Source of the DNA: Sulfitobacter albidus | GTDB taxonomy: Bacteria > Pseudomonadota > Alphaproteobacteria > Rhodobacterales > Rhodobacteraceae | Direction: 5' to 3' | Assembly: GCF_018200035.1 (NCBI RefSeq) | Contig: NZ_CP073581.1 | Coordinates: 2,538,501 to 2,602,500 of the forward strand | DNA: 64,000 nucleotides | In this document: positions 1-8,909 of the stretch, in pieces | How the letters are laid out: the number at the start of each line of letters is the position of its first letter | How positions within the stretch are numbered: position 1 is the stretch's first letter | Program-made: the position numbers and the translations under genes | Notes under the pieces: model-generated | The model's input: only the letters and a program-made list of their open reading frames with translations | Told to the model about the DNA's origin: nothing | The model's database searches: none

Positions 1-711
1 GCGCATGACATAGATCACCTGATCGATCCGGGCGGAGCCATCCTTGCGCTCCTCCCAGTTCTCCGTCTCTACCGTCATCTGGTAGGGCAGCTCCTGATGC
101 AGGCGCAGCGTCAGCTTTTCGCGCGTCATCTCTGCGGCTATCATGCGCATCGGCAGATCTGCGATCTGATCTTCGGGATAGAGCCACGGGCCCTCGGGCA
201 CCTCCGCCGCCAGCCAGCGGCGCAGATCATCGCAGCCGTGGCCGCGCTCGGCGGAGATCATGAAGGTCTCGGCAAAGGTGAACCGTTCATTCATCTTCTG
301 GACCAACGCCAGCAGGCGCGGCGCCTCGACCCGGTCGATCTTGTTGATCGCCAGCGCCACGCGGCGCCCCTGCCCCACGTCAGCCAGCCCTTCGAGGATG
401 CGCTCGACCCCTTCGGTGACCCCGCGATGCGCCTCGATCAGCAGAACGATCACATCCGCGTCCGACGCCCCGCCCCAGGCGGCCGCGACCATCGCCCGGT
501 CGAGCCTGCGGCGCGGCTGGAACAGGCCCGGCGTGTCGACGAACACGATCTGGCTGTCGCCCTCCATCGCCACGCCCCGGATGCGCGCGCGGGTGGTCTG
601 CACCTTGTGCGTGACGATCGACACCTTGGCGCCGACCATGCGATTCAGCAGGGTGGATTTGCCCGCGTTGGGCTCTCCGATGAGGGCGACAAAACCCGCG
701 CGTGTGCTCAT
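1..711 (-). CDS. era: GTPase Era (3' end beyond the window)
   Basis: Era is a small GTPase that binds 16S rRNA and 30S subunits during ribosome maturation. The reverse strand from 711 reads [20 protein letters not shown], with the G1 loop GEPNAGKS at about residues 12-19, then DTPG (G3), NKID (G4) and an SAE sequence (G5). The 237 codons visible cover the G domain and the first part of the KH RNA-binding domain; the end is cut by the window edge. The ATG overlaps the rnc stop codon by four bases (ATGA), so the two genes are co-transcribed in the usual rnc-era order. The identification rests on the full motif set plus context. Confidence 0.95.
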   Translation of the reverse strand, partial: MSTRAGFVALIGEPNAGKSTLLNRMVGAKVSIVTHKVQTTRARIRGVAMEGDSQIVFVDTPGLFQPRRRLDRAMVAAAWGGASDADVIVLLIEAHRGVTEGVERILEGLADVGQGRRVALAINKIDRVEAPRLLALVQKMNERFTFAETFMISAERGHGCDDLRRWLAAEVPEGPWLYPEDQIADLPMRMIAAEMTREKLTLRLHQELPYQMTVETENWEERKDGSARIDQVIYVMR

Positions 712-1394
712 GTATCCTGCTCCATCCGGGCCAGGAGATCCTTGGCCGCTTCCTGTTCCGCCTGTCGCTTTGCGCTGCCGCTGGCCTGCGCCGTCTCACC
801 GCTGTCGAGCGTGACCGCAATCGTGAAGACCGGCGCGTGATCCGGCCCGCTGCGTTTGACCAGCGCGTAGCTGGGCGGTTGCTGCCCGCGCGCCTGCGCC
901 CATTCCTGCAACGCCGTCTTGGCGTCGCGCGCGTCCGCGTCAACCGATCCGATACGCACCCCCCATAGACGCAGGATCATCTCGCGCGCCGTGTCAAAGC
1001 CCGCATCCAGATAGACCGCGGCAATCACCGCCTCCATCGCGTCGCCCAGCAGCGCCTGCTTGCGCCGCCCGCCGGACAACATCTCCGAACGCCCCAGCCG
1101 CAGCACCGCACCAATGTCGATCTCCCGCGCCACATCGGCGCAGGTCTCCTTGCGCACCAGCGCATTGAAGCGCGGCGCCAGCTGCCCCTCGCTTGCCGCG
1201 CGGTCCTTGTCCAGCAGCGCCTCGGCCATCACCAGCCCCAGCACCCGGTCGCCCAGGAATTCCAGCCGCTGGTTGTCGTCGCGGTTGGGCGTCGACATAG
1301 ACGCGTGGGTCACGGCTTCGCTCAGCAGATGCGGCGCGGCAAACCGGTGGCCCAGTCGGCCCTCGAACGCCCGAAGCTCCGCCGACAGCTTCAC
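708..1394 (-). CDS. rnc: ribonuclease III
   Basis: Double-stranded-RNA endonuclease that processes rRNA precursors and structured mRNAs. The signature [13 protein letters not shown] (about residues 41-53) carries the catalytic acidic residues; a double-stranded-RNA-binding domain fills roughly residues 155-225 and ends in the typical [16 protein letters not shown] helix. I place the start at GTG 1394, which overlaps the lepB stop (GTGA); an in-frame GTG at 1427 would add 11 residues ([10 protein letters not shown]) lying inside lepB. That gives 228 residues, normal for the family. It sits between lepB and era in the same transcription unit. Confidence 0.94.
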   Translation of the reverse strand: MKLSAELRAFEGRLGHRFAAPHLLSEAVTHASMSTPNRDDNQRLEFLGDRVLGLVMAEALLDKDRAASEGQLAPRFNALVRKETCADVAREIDIGAVLRLGRSEMLSGGRRKQALLGDAMEAVIAAVYLDAGFDTAREMILRLWGVRIGSVDADARDAKTALQEWAQARGQQPPSYALVKRSGPDHAPVFTIAVTLDSGETAQASGSAKRQAEQEAAKDLLARMEQDT

Positions 1395-2227
1395 TTGACC
1401 GCTTTGAAGAAACGATCGCCGCGCCACGTCCAGAAGAACAGCATCGACCGCCCGGCCGAGCTGAACATGATCCGGTCCGCGCGCCCGATCAGATTTTCGT
1501 AAGGCACAAACCCAACGCCCCCCGCCGTCTGCGCCAGACGGCTGTCGGCGGAGTTGTCGCGGTTATCCCCCATGAAGAAATACTGCCCCTCGGGCACGGT
1601 ATAGACGCCCGTGCGGTCCGACGCCTGCGGCCCGATGTTGAGCACGGCATAGCTGACCCCGTTCGGCAACGTCTCGATCACGCGTTCCTTGCTGCACGTA
1701 CCGCCCTGCCCCACCGCACCATTGGCGCAGCGCGGGCGCAGGCCCTGCGGGCCCTGCAGTTCCATCAGCTCGTCGAATTGCCCGTCGGGGGTCTGGGTGA
1801 CGACCTCACCGTTCAGCGTGATGACACCGTTGGTGATCTGCACCCGGTCGCCGGGCAGGCCGATGAGCCGCTTGATATAGTCGCGCCCCGAGACGGGATG
1901 GCGGAACACCACGACATCGCCGCGCTCGGGCTCCCCGCCGAACAGGCGCGTATTGTCACCATCGGCCCAGCCGCACAGTGTTTTTGCGTCCAGATTGATA
2001 CCAAACCGTGGCAGGATCACGCTGGGACACGAGGCGTAGGAATAGCCATAGGCCATCTTATTCACGAAAAGGAAATCCCCGATCAGCAATGTCTGCTTCA
2101 TCGACCCGGAGGGAATCCAGAACGGCTGGAAAAACAGCGTTCGGAACACCCCGGCGATCAGCAACGCGTAGACGACCGTTTTTACGGTTTCGACAATCGC
2201 ATTGCCCTTCTTTTCGGTCTTTGCCAT
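1391..2227 (-). CDS. lepB: signal peptidase I
   Basis: Inner-membrane serine protease that removes signal peptides from exported proteins. One N-terminal membrane segment (about residues 14-34) is followed by the nucleophile box PSGSMKQT (Ser42), the general-base lysine in [12 protein letters not shown] (Lys119) and the [14 protein letters not shown] box near residue 220. At 278 residues it is full length. The protein carries extra cysteines in its periplasmic part (CPS, CGW, RCANG, TCSKE), which could form disulphides; that is inference. It is followed by rnc and era, an order common in alphaproteobacteria. Confidence 0.95.
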   Translation of the reverse strand: MAKTEKKGNAIVETVKTVVYALLIAGVFRTLFFQPFWIPSGSMKQTLLIGDFLFVNKMAYGYSYASCPSVILPRFGINLDAKTLCGWADGDNTRLFGGEPERGDVVVFRHPVSGRDYIKRLIGLPGDRVQITNGVITLNGEVVTQTPDGQFDELMELQGPQGLRPRCANGAVGQGGTCSKERVIETLPNGVSYAVLNIGPQASDRTGVYTVPEGQYFFMGDNRDNSADSRLAQTAGGVGFVPYENLIGRADRIMFSSAGRSMLFFWTWRGDRFFKAVK

Positions 2228-2282
2228 CTGGGCGGTCCTCTTGGATTAGCTCGGGGTTACATGCGCAGGGGGCGGGGCGGTG

Positions 2283-2687
2283 TCAAGGCGCCAGCGGCCG
2301 CGCTTCAATCACGACAAAGGCCTGCGCCCAGGGGTGATCATCTGTCAATGTCACGTGAATGATCGCCTCGTGCCCCGCGGGCGTCATCTGCGCCAACCGC
2401 TCGGCGGCCCAGCCGGTCACGGCCATCACCGGTTGGCCGGTGGGCAGGTTGCTCACCGCCATGTCGCGCCAGCTGATGCCCATGCGCAGCCCGGTGCCCA
2501 GCGCCTTGGAGCACGCCTCCTTCGCTGCCCAGCGTTTCGCGTAGGTGCCCGCCACATCGCGCCGCCGCTCGGCCTTGGCCTGTTCGATGTCGGTGAACAC
2601 CCGGTTGCGAAACCGGTCGCCGAACCGCTCCAGCGTGCCCGCGATGCGCTCGATATTGGCCAGATCCGTGCCGACGCCCAAAATCAT
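2283..2687 (-). CDS. acpS: holo-[acyl-carrier-protein] synthase
   Basis: Transfers the 4'-phosphopantetheine arm of CoA onto apo-ACP, activating fatty-acid synthesis. The start [15 protein letters not shown] holds the metal-binding Asp of the GTDL motif, and [15 protein letters not shown] is the second conserved CoA/metal motif (W-KEA-KA-GTG). The length of 134 residues is typical. I chose ATG 2687 because it overlaps the stop of the upstream LysE gene (ATGA) and begins exactly at the family's N terminus; a longer reading frame upstream is read through another gene. It precedes lepB by 55 bases on the same strand. Confidence 0.95.
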   Translation of the reverse strand: MILGVGTDLANIERIAGTLERFGDRFRNRVFTDIEQAKAERRRDVAGTYAKRWAAKEACSKALGTGLRMGISWRDMAVSNLPTGQPVMAVTGWAAERLAQMTPAGHEAIIHVTLTDDHPWAQAFVVIEARPLAP

Positions 2688-3313
2688 GGGACAATCCGCG
2701 CCGTCAGGATCTTGATCCCCGCCGCCCCGAACAGCAGCGCAAAGCCACCCTCGAACCAGCGCCGCAGACGGGTGTAGGCAGCAACGACGCGGGCCGATGA
2801 AAAGGCCACGGCATAGCCGAGAAAAACGACGATCCCGCCCGAGTACAGAAATCCGAAAAGCCACAGCAGATCGGCGGGGGCTGACCCCGCAGGCAGCGCA
2901 ATCGCATAAACGGCGCCCCAGCTGATGATCGCCTTGGGATTGGTGAGGTGGATCAGCGCACCCTTGGCAAAGATGCGGCCCGCCGCGACGGCACCCTTCG
3001 ATAGCGGCGCCAGGGGCGCGCGGCGCCGCAGTGCAGATCGCAGCGATTTGACGGCGAGATACAAAAGATAGGCCGCCCCGGCATAGCGCAAGATCTCGAA
3101 CACCCAGACGTTGGCGACCATCACCGCGCTCATCCCCAGCGCAGCGGCGATCCCCCAGAATGCCCCACCGCACAGGATACCTAGGGCAAAGATCACGCCC
3201 GCACGCCGCCCCTGTGTCATCGACGTGCCCGCGATGCCCAACGTGGCCGGCCCGGGGCTCGCCCCCGCCAGAACCCACGCAAACCACAGCAGAGCAAGCT
3301 CATAGCCACTCAC
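2684..3313 (-). CDS. LysE/RhtB-family exporter
   Basis: A six-segment inner-membrane protein of the LysE superfamily, which exports amino acids or related metabolites; the substrate is not predictable. The family's N-terminal signature [15 protein letters not shown] (about residues 18-32), the G-rich second helix, and the conserved [16 protein letters not shown] segment near residue 125 are all present. 209 residues is the normal size. The start is GTG 3313. Its stop overlaps the acpS start (ATGA), so it is part of the pdxJ-to-era minus-strand series, though two palindromes separate it from pdxJ and may mark a transcript boundary. Confidence 0.85.
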   Translation of the reverse strand: MSGYELALLWFAWVLAGASPGPATLGIAGTSMTQGRRAGVIFALGILCGGAFWGIAAALGMSAVMVANVWVFEILRYAGAAYLLYLAVKSLRSALRRRAPLAPLSKGAVAAGRIFAKGALIHLTNPKAIISWGAVYAIALPAGSAPADLLWLFGFLYSGGIVVFLGYAVAFSSARVVAAYTRLRRWFEGGFALLFGAAGIKILTARIVP

Positions 3314-3335
3314 GCGCGCGCCCTCGACCGGGCAT

Positions 3336-3378
3336 CGGAATTTTCGAAAATTCCGGTCCGAATTTTTGTAAAATTCGG
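3336..3378. repeat. two adjacent AT-rich palindromes between pdxJ and lysE
   Basis: The first, 3336-3355, is a perfect 20-base palindrome with half-site CGGAATTTTC. The second, 3358-3378, has 9-base arms CCGAATTTT and AAAATTCGG around TGT. Both share a GAATTTT core and fill the gap between pdxJ and the LysE gene. They could be stacked operators, a transcription end or a dispersed repeat; the sequence alone does not decide. Confidence 0.6.
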
Positions 3379-3382
3379 CTCG

Positions 3383-4138
3383 TTACGCATCCGCGCGCGC
3401 CGCATCCATCAGATCGCGCATCTCGGCGATGGCCGGTTGCAGCCCGCGAAAAATCGCTTCCCCGATCAGGAAATGCCCGATGTTGAGCTCCATCACCTCC
3501 GGGAACGCCGCGACCGGCTGGACCGTGTCGTAGGTCAGCCCGTGGCCCGCGTGGACCTCAAGGCCCAGAGCGTCGGCAAATGTCGCCATCTCGCCGAGCT
3601 TGCGCAGCTCCTCTGCGGCGTCCTCCATGCGGCCCTCCGCGTGGGCGTCGCAATAGGCGCCGGTGTGCAGCTCGATCACCTCCGCGCCGATGCGGTGCGC
3701 GGCCTCGATCTGGCGCTGCTCTGCCGCGATGAAGATCGACACACGGCTGCCCGCCTCGCGCAGCGGTGCGATGAAATGCGCCAGCCGGTTTTCCTCGCGT
3801 GCCACCTCCAGCCCGCCCTCGGTCGTGCGCTCCTCGCGCTTTTCGGGCACGATGCACACGGCGTGTGGCTTGTGGCGCAGGGCGATCTTCTGCATCTCAT
3901 CGGTTGCCGCCATCTCGAAATTCAGCGGCACCGTCAGAACCTCCATCAGCCCGTCGATGTCCGCGTCCGAGATATGGCGACGATCCTCTCGCAAATGTGC
4001 GGTGATGCCGTCCGCCCCGGCCTCCTGCGCGATACGCGCCGCGCGCAGCGGATCGGGGGTCGCCCCACCACGCGCGTTGCGCACGGTTGCCACGTGGTCG
4101 ATGTTCACACCCAGTCTCAGCTTGCCTTTTTCAGCCAT
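3383..4138 (-). CDS. pdxJ: pyridoxine 5'-phosphate synthase
   Basis: Last enzyme of the DXP-dependent vitamin B6 pathway; condenses 1-deoxyxylulose 5-phosphate with 3-amino-2-oxopropyl phosphate to pyridoxine 5'-phosphate in the cytoplasm. The protein starts [18 protein letters not shown], the family N terminus with its active-site His, and contains [13 protein letters not shown], the glutamate and histidine of [15 protein letters not shown] and VHAGHGLTY. The TIM-barrel length of 251 residues fits. It overlaps the end of the DUF2062 gene by eight bases, so it is translationally linked to the rel-DUF2062-pdxJ series. Confidence 0.96.
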   Translation of the reverse strand: MAEKGKLRLGVNIDHVATVRNARGGATPDPLRAARIAQEAGADGITAHLREDRRHISDADIDGLMEVLTVPLNFEMAATDEMQKIALRHKPHAVCIVPEKREERTTEGGLEVAREENRLAHFIAPLREAGSRVSIFIAAEQRQIEAAHRIGAEVIELHTGAYCDAHAEGRMEDAAEELRKLGEMATFADALGLEVHAGHGLTYDTVQPVAAFPEVMELNIGHFLIGEAIFRGLQPAIAEMRDLMDAARADA

Positions 4139-4819
4139 TGGCCTTCCCTTCCTTGTCCTTCCGGGCGGCGAGCCGCTTTTTCTCTTCCGCCTTGGCCGCC
4201 GTCTTGGCCTTGAGCGCCTCGAACTTCGCCTTGATCATGCCCCGGCGGCGCTGCTGATAGGCGCGCAGCACCGGCACCATCAGGTAATAGCTGAGCGTGG
4301 CAAAGAAGATACCGGGCAAAATGCCGCCGATCAGGTAGGGATAGAAGATGTCGCGCGAAAAGATCGCAAGACCGGACCAATCCATCCTGTCATCGGTAAA
4401 AACCGCAACGAAGTTGTGCCAAAGATCGCTGCCCGCATCGCCGAACTTGCGGCTGAGCGCGCGCAACTCACCCTGTTGCAGCTCGGTGCCAAGGATCCAG
4501 TGCCCCGATTTCAGCGAGGCGAGCGCGATGAACACGAACGTCAGCGGATTGCCCACAAAGGTCGCCATGAGGGCTGCGACCATGTTGCCCTTCATCAGCT
4601 TGGCGAGCACGATTGCCGCCACGAAATGTAGCCCGAACAGCGGTGAGAACGTCACGAACACCCCGGCCCAGATCCCCGCGCGATCCGCTCGGGACTGTCC
4701 GGCAGGCGCCGCATGCGGTGTTTGACGTAGTGAAACGCCCGCGTCCAGCCGCCGCGCGGCCACAGGAACTCCGCCACCGACCGCAGCCACGGCTTGGGAT
4801 CTCGCCGCTTGAAGATCAC
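4131..4819 (-). pseudogene. DUF2062 membrane protein (frameshift as sequenced)
   Basis: A DUF2062 membrane protein of unknown function, usual beside rel and pdxJ in Rhodobacteraceae. Reading from GTG 4819, which overlaps the rel stop (GTGA), gives MIFKRRDPKPWLRSVAEFLW and continues to DSPERIARG. The sense then jumps frame at a run of four C (plus strand 4674-4677) and resumes as IWAGVFVTFSPLFGLHF with several membrane segments and a Lys/Ala-rich tail. One added base restores 229 residues. The intact residue pattern on both sides argues for a base lost in sequencing instead of decay. In the downstream frame alone an ATG at 4790 exists, but its first 35 or so residues look like out-of-frame translation. 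Confidence 0.85.
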
Positions 4820-6969
4820 GCGCGCGGCCCGTCCGCTTGCGCGTCCGGCAGGCCAGCTTTGGGATTGCGGTAACGGGTCAAGGCGGCAACGTTTCCTTCG
4901 GCTTGCAGGGTCAGCATCAGCGAATGCAGATGCGCAGCATCGCGAAATTCAATATGCATCAGAACGCGGAAAAAATCTGGCTTTCGTTCGGTGAAATTCA
5001 GATCCGAGATATTGGCCCCCGCCTCCCCAATCAAGGTGCAGATCCGGCCCAGAACGCCGCGGTCGTTGCCGATGGTCGCATCCAGCGTGGCACTGTAGAC
5101 CGCCGGATGGCTGCCGTCGTGCCAGCGCAGATCCAGCCAGCGCTCGGGCTGGTCCTCATAGGCGCTCAGCCGGTCGCAATCGATGGCGTGCAGCGTCACG
5201 CCCTTGCCGCGAAAGGTGATGCCGATGATCCGCTCGCCGGGCAACGGCTCACAACAGGGCGCGCGGTCGAACGATTGCCCCGGCTCAAGACCGATAATGG
5301 CGCGCTTGCGCTCGATCTGCTCGCCCTGAGGCACCTCGAGGTTGGGATAGACGGCCTCGACCACCTCGCGCCCGGTGATCTCGGCACTGCCAAGCAGTTC
5401 CAGCACGGTCTCCGCGTCCTTGTGGCGCAGATGCCGCGCCGCGGTTTCCAGCACCTTGTCGGTGACCCGCTTGCCGACCTGTTCGAACGCAGACCGCGCC
5501 AGCTCGCGCCCCAGTTTGACAAAGCGTTCTCGGTCCATCTCACGCAAGGACCGCCGGATCGCTGTCTTGGCCTTGCCGGTCGTCGCGATATCAAGCCATG
5601 TGGCCTGCGGTGTCTGCCCCTCGGCGGTGATGATCTCGACCGATTGGCCGTTCTTGACCCGCGTCCAAAGTGGCACGCGAATGCCGTCCACCTTTGCCCC
5701 CACACAGGCCGCGCCGATTCGCGTGTGGATGGCGTAGGCAAAATCAATCGGTGTCGCGCCCTTGGGCAGCTTGATGACCTCCCCCTTGGGGGTAAAGCAG
5801 AACACCTTGTCGGTATACATCTCCAGCTTGACCGCTTCGAGAAAGCTCTCGTGATCCTCCTCGGCGTCGAACTGTTCGGTGAGTTGGCTGATCCATTTCA
5901 CCGGATCCACCGCAAACGGGTTTTTCGACCGCACCCCGTCGCGATAGGACCAATGCGCCGCCACCCCCGTCTCGGCCACGTCATGCATGGGACGCGTGCG
6001 GATCTGTACCTCGACCCGCTTGCCGTCGCGCCCCGACACCGTTGTGTGGATCGAGCGGTAGCCGTTGGATTTGGGCTGGCTGATGTAATCCTTGAACCGC
6101 CCCGGCACCGCGCGCCAGCGCTGGTGAATGGCGCCCAGCGCGCGATAACAATCCTCTTCGCTGTCGGTGATGACGCGAAAGCCGTAGATGTCCGACAGGC
6201 GGGAGAAGGATTGCTCTTTCTCCTCCATCTTGCGCCAGATCGAATAGGGTTTCTTGGCGCGGCCGAACACATCCGCCTCGATGCCCGCGCGGTCCATCTC
6301 GGCGCGCATATCGGTGGTGATGCGCTGGATCACGTCGCCGGTTTCACGTTGCAGGGTAATGAACCGCCGGATGATGGATTTGCGCGCCTCGGGGTTGAGC
6401 ACCTGAAACGCCAGATCCTCCAGCTCTTCGCGCATCCACTGCATCCCCATGCGGCCCGCCAGCGGGGCAAAGATGTCCATGGTCTCGCGGGCCTTTTGCA
6501 CCTGCTTGGCCGGGCGCATCGCCTTGATCGTGCGCATGTTGTGCAGACGGTCGGCAAGTTTGACCAGGATAACTCGCAGATCCTTGCTCATCGCCATGAA
6601 GAGCTTGCGGAAATTCTCCGCCTGCTTGGTCTCGGTCGAATTGAGCTGCAGATTGGTAAGCTTGGTCACCCCATCGACAAGCTCTGCCACCTCTTCACTG
6701 AAAAGCTCGGCAACTTCCGCGTAGCTGGCCGGCGTGTCCTCGATGGTGTCGTGCAGCAGGGCGGTGATGAGCGTGGCGTCATCCAGCTGCTGCTCCGCCA
6801 GAATGGCGGCCACGGCCACGGGATGTGTGAAATAGGGCTCGCCCGAATGACGGGTCTGCCCGGTGTGCATCAGATCACCGTAGGCATAGGCGGCCCGGAT
6901 CAGCCGCTCGTTTGTTCTGGGGTTGAACCCTTTTACGAGGGCCAGCAGGTCGTCGGCAGTCTGCGTCAT
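4816..6969 (-). CDS. rel: bifunctional (p)ppGpp synthetase/hydrolase
   Basis: Controls the stringent-response alarmone. Domains in order: HD hydrolase with HD at residues 73-74 (LLHDTIEDT) and HTGQTRHSGEPYFTHP before it; synthetase with YGFRVITDSEEDCYRALG and SNGYRSIHTTV near residues 265-315; a TGS domain around 385-450 (VFCFTPKGEVIKLPKGATPIDFAYA begins it); and a C-terminal ACT domain around 635-705. 717 residues is the usual size of the single Rsh protein of alphaproteobacteria. It lies 46 bases downstream of rpoZ, the same rpoZ-rel order seen as rpoZ-spoT in many proteobacteria. Confidence 0.95.
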   Translation of the reverse strand: MTQTADDLLALVKGFNPRTNERLIRAAYAYGDLMHTGQTRHSGEPYFTHPVAVAAILAEQQLDDATLITALLHDTIEDTPASYAEVAELFSEEVAELVDGVTKLTNLQLNSTETKQAENFRKLFMAMSKDLRVILVKLADRLHNMRTIKAMRPAKQVQKARETMDIFAPLAGRMGMQWMREELEDLAFQVLNPEARKSIIRRFITLQRETGDVIQRITTDMRAEMDRAGIEADVFGRAKKPYSIWRKMEEKEQSFSRLSDIYGFRVITDSEEDCYRALGAIHQRWRAVPGRFKDYISQPKSNGYRSIHTTVSGRDGKRVEVQIRTRPMHDVAETGVAAHWSYRDGVRSKNPFAVDPVKWISQLTEQFDAEEDHESFLEAVKLEMYTDKVFCFTPKGEVIKLPKGATPIDFAYAIHTRIGAACVGAKVDGIRVPLWTRVKNGQSVEIITAEGQTPQATWLDIATTGKAKTAIRRSLREMDRERFVKLGRELARSAFEQVGKRVTDKVLETAARHLRHKDAETVLELLGSAEITGREVVEAVYPNLEVPQGEQIERKRAIIGLEPGQSFDRAPCCEPLPGERIIGITFRGKGVTLHAIDCDRLSAYEDQPERWLDLRWHDGSHPAVYSATLDATIGNDRGVLGRICTLIGEAGANISDLNFTERKPDFFRVLMHIEFRDAAHLHSLMLTLQAEGNVAALTRYRNPKAGLPDAQADGPRA

Positions 6970-7015
6970 CGTCCGCCTTTACCAACCTTGGGGGGCGGGA
7001 GCGTTCCCGCCGCGC

Positions 7016-7369
7016 TTATCCCTGACCCTGTGCCGCCATCAGCTGACGCAGCAACATCTCTTCGGACATGCTATCCTCTTCGGGCTTGTCCTGCTCGGCA
7101 CCCATCAAAAGCGCCATCGCGTCCTCTTCGGGCTCGTCGACCTCGATCTGGGTCTGGTTCGATTCGATCAGACGCTCGCGCAGATCCTGCGCCGATTGTG
7201 TCTCTTCCGCGATCTCGCGCAGCGAGACGACGGGGTTCTTGTCGTTGTCGCGGTCCACTGTGGCGGGCGACCCGGCCGAGATTTCGCGGGCGCGGTGCGC
7301 AGCAAGCATCACCAGTTCGAAACGGTTGGGTACCTTATCAACGCAGTCTTCGACGGTCACGCGGGCCAT
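7016..7369 (-). CDS. rpoZ: RNA polymerase omega subunit
   Basis: Small RNA polymerase subunit that helps beta' folding and, in many proteobacteria, forms part of the ppGpp site. The N-terminal [20 protein letters not shown] and RAREISAG segments are the family signature, with a helix ending near residue 70. The rest is a long acidic tail (DEPEED, KPEEDS) ending in a Gln-rich segment, giving 117 residues, typical for alphaproteobacteria. Its position directly upstream of rel puts a ppGpp-responsive polymerase subunit and the ppGpp synthetase in one operon. Confidence 0.96.
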   Translation of the reverse strand: MARVTVEDCVDKVPNRFELVMLAAHRAREISAGSPATVDRDNDKNPVVSLREIAEETQSAQDLRERLIESNQTQIEVDEPEEDAMALLMGAEQDKPEEDSMSEEMLLRQLMAAQGQG

Positions 7370-7442
7370 GGGGATGCTCCAATCTCAAGCTTGGGTAAGA
7401 ATGCGCTATCTAGGGCGGATCGTGCAGATTTACAAGCAGGTA

Positions 7443-8051
7443 TTACAGGGGCTTCACCTCTGCCAATGCCTCAGGCGGCAGGGCATCGTACATCTCGCGC
7501 ACGCTGCGCCCCAACAGCGGGTGGACCCACTCGGGCGCGACGTCCATCAAGGGCACGAGAACAAAGGCACGGTCCTGCACGCGCGGGTGTGGCAGGATCA
7601 GCTCTTGTGGGGCGCGCAACCGCTGGGCCTGCGGATCCAGATCGCGCCACTGCGCATGGGTGCGCGCGTCGGGCAGCACCGTGGCGCCGCACGCGATCAG
7701 ATCCAGATCCAGCGTGCGCTGGCCCCAGCGCACGGCACGCACCCGCCCCTGCGTGCTTTCGATGCTGTGCAGATGGGCGAGGGCCTCCTGCGGCGACCAG
7801 CCGACCTCGACCGCCAGCGCCGCGTTCACGAACGCAGGCCCGCTGCCCGGCGGAAAGGCCGGTGTCGCGAAAAAGCGGCTCACCCGCGGCGCCGCACCGC
7901 TCAAATCCGCCAGCACTTCAATCGCTGATTGAATTATTGCGCGCGGGCTGGCATCTTCATAAGGTGCGTTGGATCCCAGCGCGACGAGTATTGTTGACCT
8001 GACGGAGGGCGATTTTCCGCCGCTTTTCCCCGTTGTTGCATATTGCGACAT
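7443..8051 (-). CDS. folK: 2-amino-4-hydroxy-6-hydroxymethyldihydropteridine pyrophosphokinase
   Basis: Folate biosynthesis: transfers pyrophosphate from ATP to 6-hydroxymethyl-dihydropterin. The motif VALGSNAPY, the FVNAALAVE strand, and RWGQRTLDLDLI (metal and substrate site) followed by LPHPRVQDRAFVLVPL identify HPPK. I prefer ATG 8051 (MSQYATT...), with AGGGA upstream; an in-frame TTG sits two codons before. The first 20 or so residues are an extension with no family match. The gene ends 73 bases before the rpoZ start and diverges from the NYN gene across about 130 bases that must hold both promoters. Confidence 0.93.
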   Translation of the reverse strand: MSQYATTGKSGGKSPSVRSTILVALGSNAPYEDASPRAIIQSAIEVLADLSGAAPRVSRFFATPAFPPGSGPAFVNAALAVEVGWSPQEALAHLHSIESTQGRVRAVRWGQRTLDLDLIACGATVLPDARTHAQWRDLDPQAQRLRAPQELILPHPRVQDRAFVLVPLMDVAPEWVHPLLGRSVREMYDALPPEALAEVKPL

Positions 8052-8180
8052 CTGCAAATTTCCCTATGTGTTCACCGCGTAGCGTACCGTGGATGTGATA
8101 CGAGTTGAATTTTACAAAACACATCTTTGGCGCAGGGTGCGGCAGACGCATCCGAAAGATTGGCCCAAAAAGGAATTTAC

Positions 8181-8738
8181 ATGTTTTATAAGGACGAGCG
8201 GCTTGCGCTCTTTATTGACGGCTCGAATCTCTACGCAGCGGCCAAGGCTCTCGGTTTCGACATAGATTACAAACTGTTGCGGCAGGAATTCATGCGGCGC
8301 GGCAAACTGCTGCGCGCTTTTTACTATACCGCCCTTCTGGAAAACGACGAATATTCTCCCATTCGCCCCCTGGTCGATTGGCTGCACTACAACGGTTTTT
8401 CCATGGTGACAAAACCGGCCAAGGAATACACCGACAGCATGGGGCGCCGGAAGGTGAAGGGGAACATGGATATCGAGCTGGCGGTTGACGCGATGGAACT
8501 GGCGCCGCGCGTCGATCACATCGTCATCTTTTCGGGCGACGGTGATTTCCGCCCGCTGGTCGAATCATTGCAACGTCAGGGCGTGCGCGTCTCGGTCGTC
8601 TCGACCATCCGCAGCCAGCCCCCGATGATCTCGGACGAATTGCGCCGCCAGGCGGACAATTTCATCGACCTTGACGATCTGCGCGACGTGATCGGCCGCC
8701 CGCCCCGCGATCCCGCGCCCGCCCGCGACGACGACTGA
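8181..8738 (+). CDS. NYN-domain (LabA-like) putative ribonuclease
   Basis: A stand-alone NYN/PIN-fold protein. The sequence begins RLALFIDGSNLYAAAKALGF, with the first metal-binding Asp in FIDGSNL; MDIELAVDAM and IFSGDGDFRPLVE supply the other acidic residues expected of a metal-dependent RNase, and VVST...SDELRRQADNFIDL matches the LabA/DUF88 C terminus. 185 residues. I start at ATG 8181 with AAGGA 8-12 bases upstream; an earlier ATG at 8127 lacks a ribosome site and family similarity. The RNA target is unknown. It diverges from folK. Confidence 0.85.
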   Translation: MFYKDERLALFIDGSNLYAAAKALGFDIDYKLLRQEFMRRGKLLRAFYYTALLENDEYSPIRPLVDWLHYNGFSMVTKPAKEYTDSMGRRKVKGNMDIELAVDAMELAPRVDHIVIFSGDGDFRPLVESLQRQGVRVSVVSTIRSQPPMISDELRRQADNFIDLDDLRDVIGRPPRDPAPARDDD

Positions 8739-8751
8739 CAGCGCGCAAAAA

Positions 8752-8788
8752 AATGCCCCGGCCCCCCAAGTGAGGCAGCCGGAGCATT
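8752..8788. terminator. hairpin beside an A/T tract downstream of the NYN gene
   Basis: Arms AATGCCCCGGC (8752-8762) and GCCGGAGCATT (8778-8788) pair with one mismatch. Seven A precede it on plus (8747-8753), so the intrinsic-terminator shape, GC stem then T tract, is on the minus strand; plus-strand readers from the NYN gene meet the stem but no T run. It may end antisense transcripts coming from the right. Confidence 0.4.
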
Positions 8789-8852
8789 GGCGTCATGAAA
8801 ACGACAGGCGAATATGCGACGTGCGTTGCACGCTGCCCACTCCTTAACATAA

Positions 8853-8900
8853 CCTGACCGGGACCCCGTTGGTCCCCCCTGTTCGGGGGGATATGTCAGG
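8853..8900 (+). promoter_or_regulatory. nested inverted repeats in the LuxR-gene leader, covering its ribosome site
   Basis: An outer stem CCTGAC (8853-8858) with GTCAGG (8895-8900) encloses two candidate hairpins: GGGACC with GGTCCC (8860-8865 and 8871-8876) and CCCCCC with GGGGGG (8874-8879 and 8885-8890). The two inner hairpins compete for the same C residues, so alternative folds are possible. The 3' arm of the outer stem contains the AGG of the likely Shine-Dalgarno for the regulator gene starting at 8910, so folding would hide it. Confidence 0.5.
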
Positions 8901-8909
8901 AAAGTGCCA

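Noticed and set aside
4837..7398. 853-residue open frame antisense to rel
   Set aside because: It lies fully within the well-supported rel and rpoZ genes; in GC-rich DNA long antisense frames are expected.
8752..8788. Plus-strand terminator of the NYN gene
   Set aside because: The T run is on the opposite strand; on plus there is no T tail, so I listed the hairpin without strand and at low confidence.
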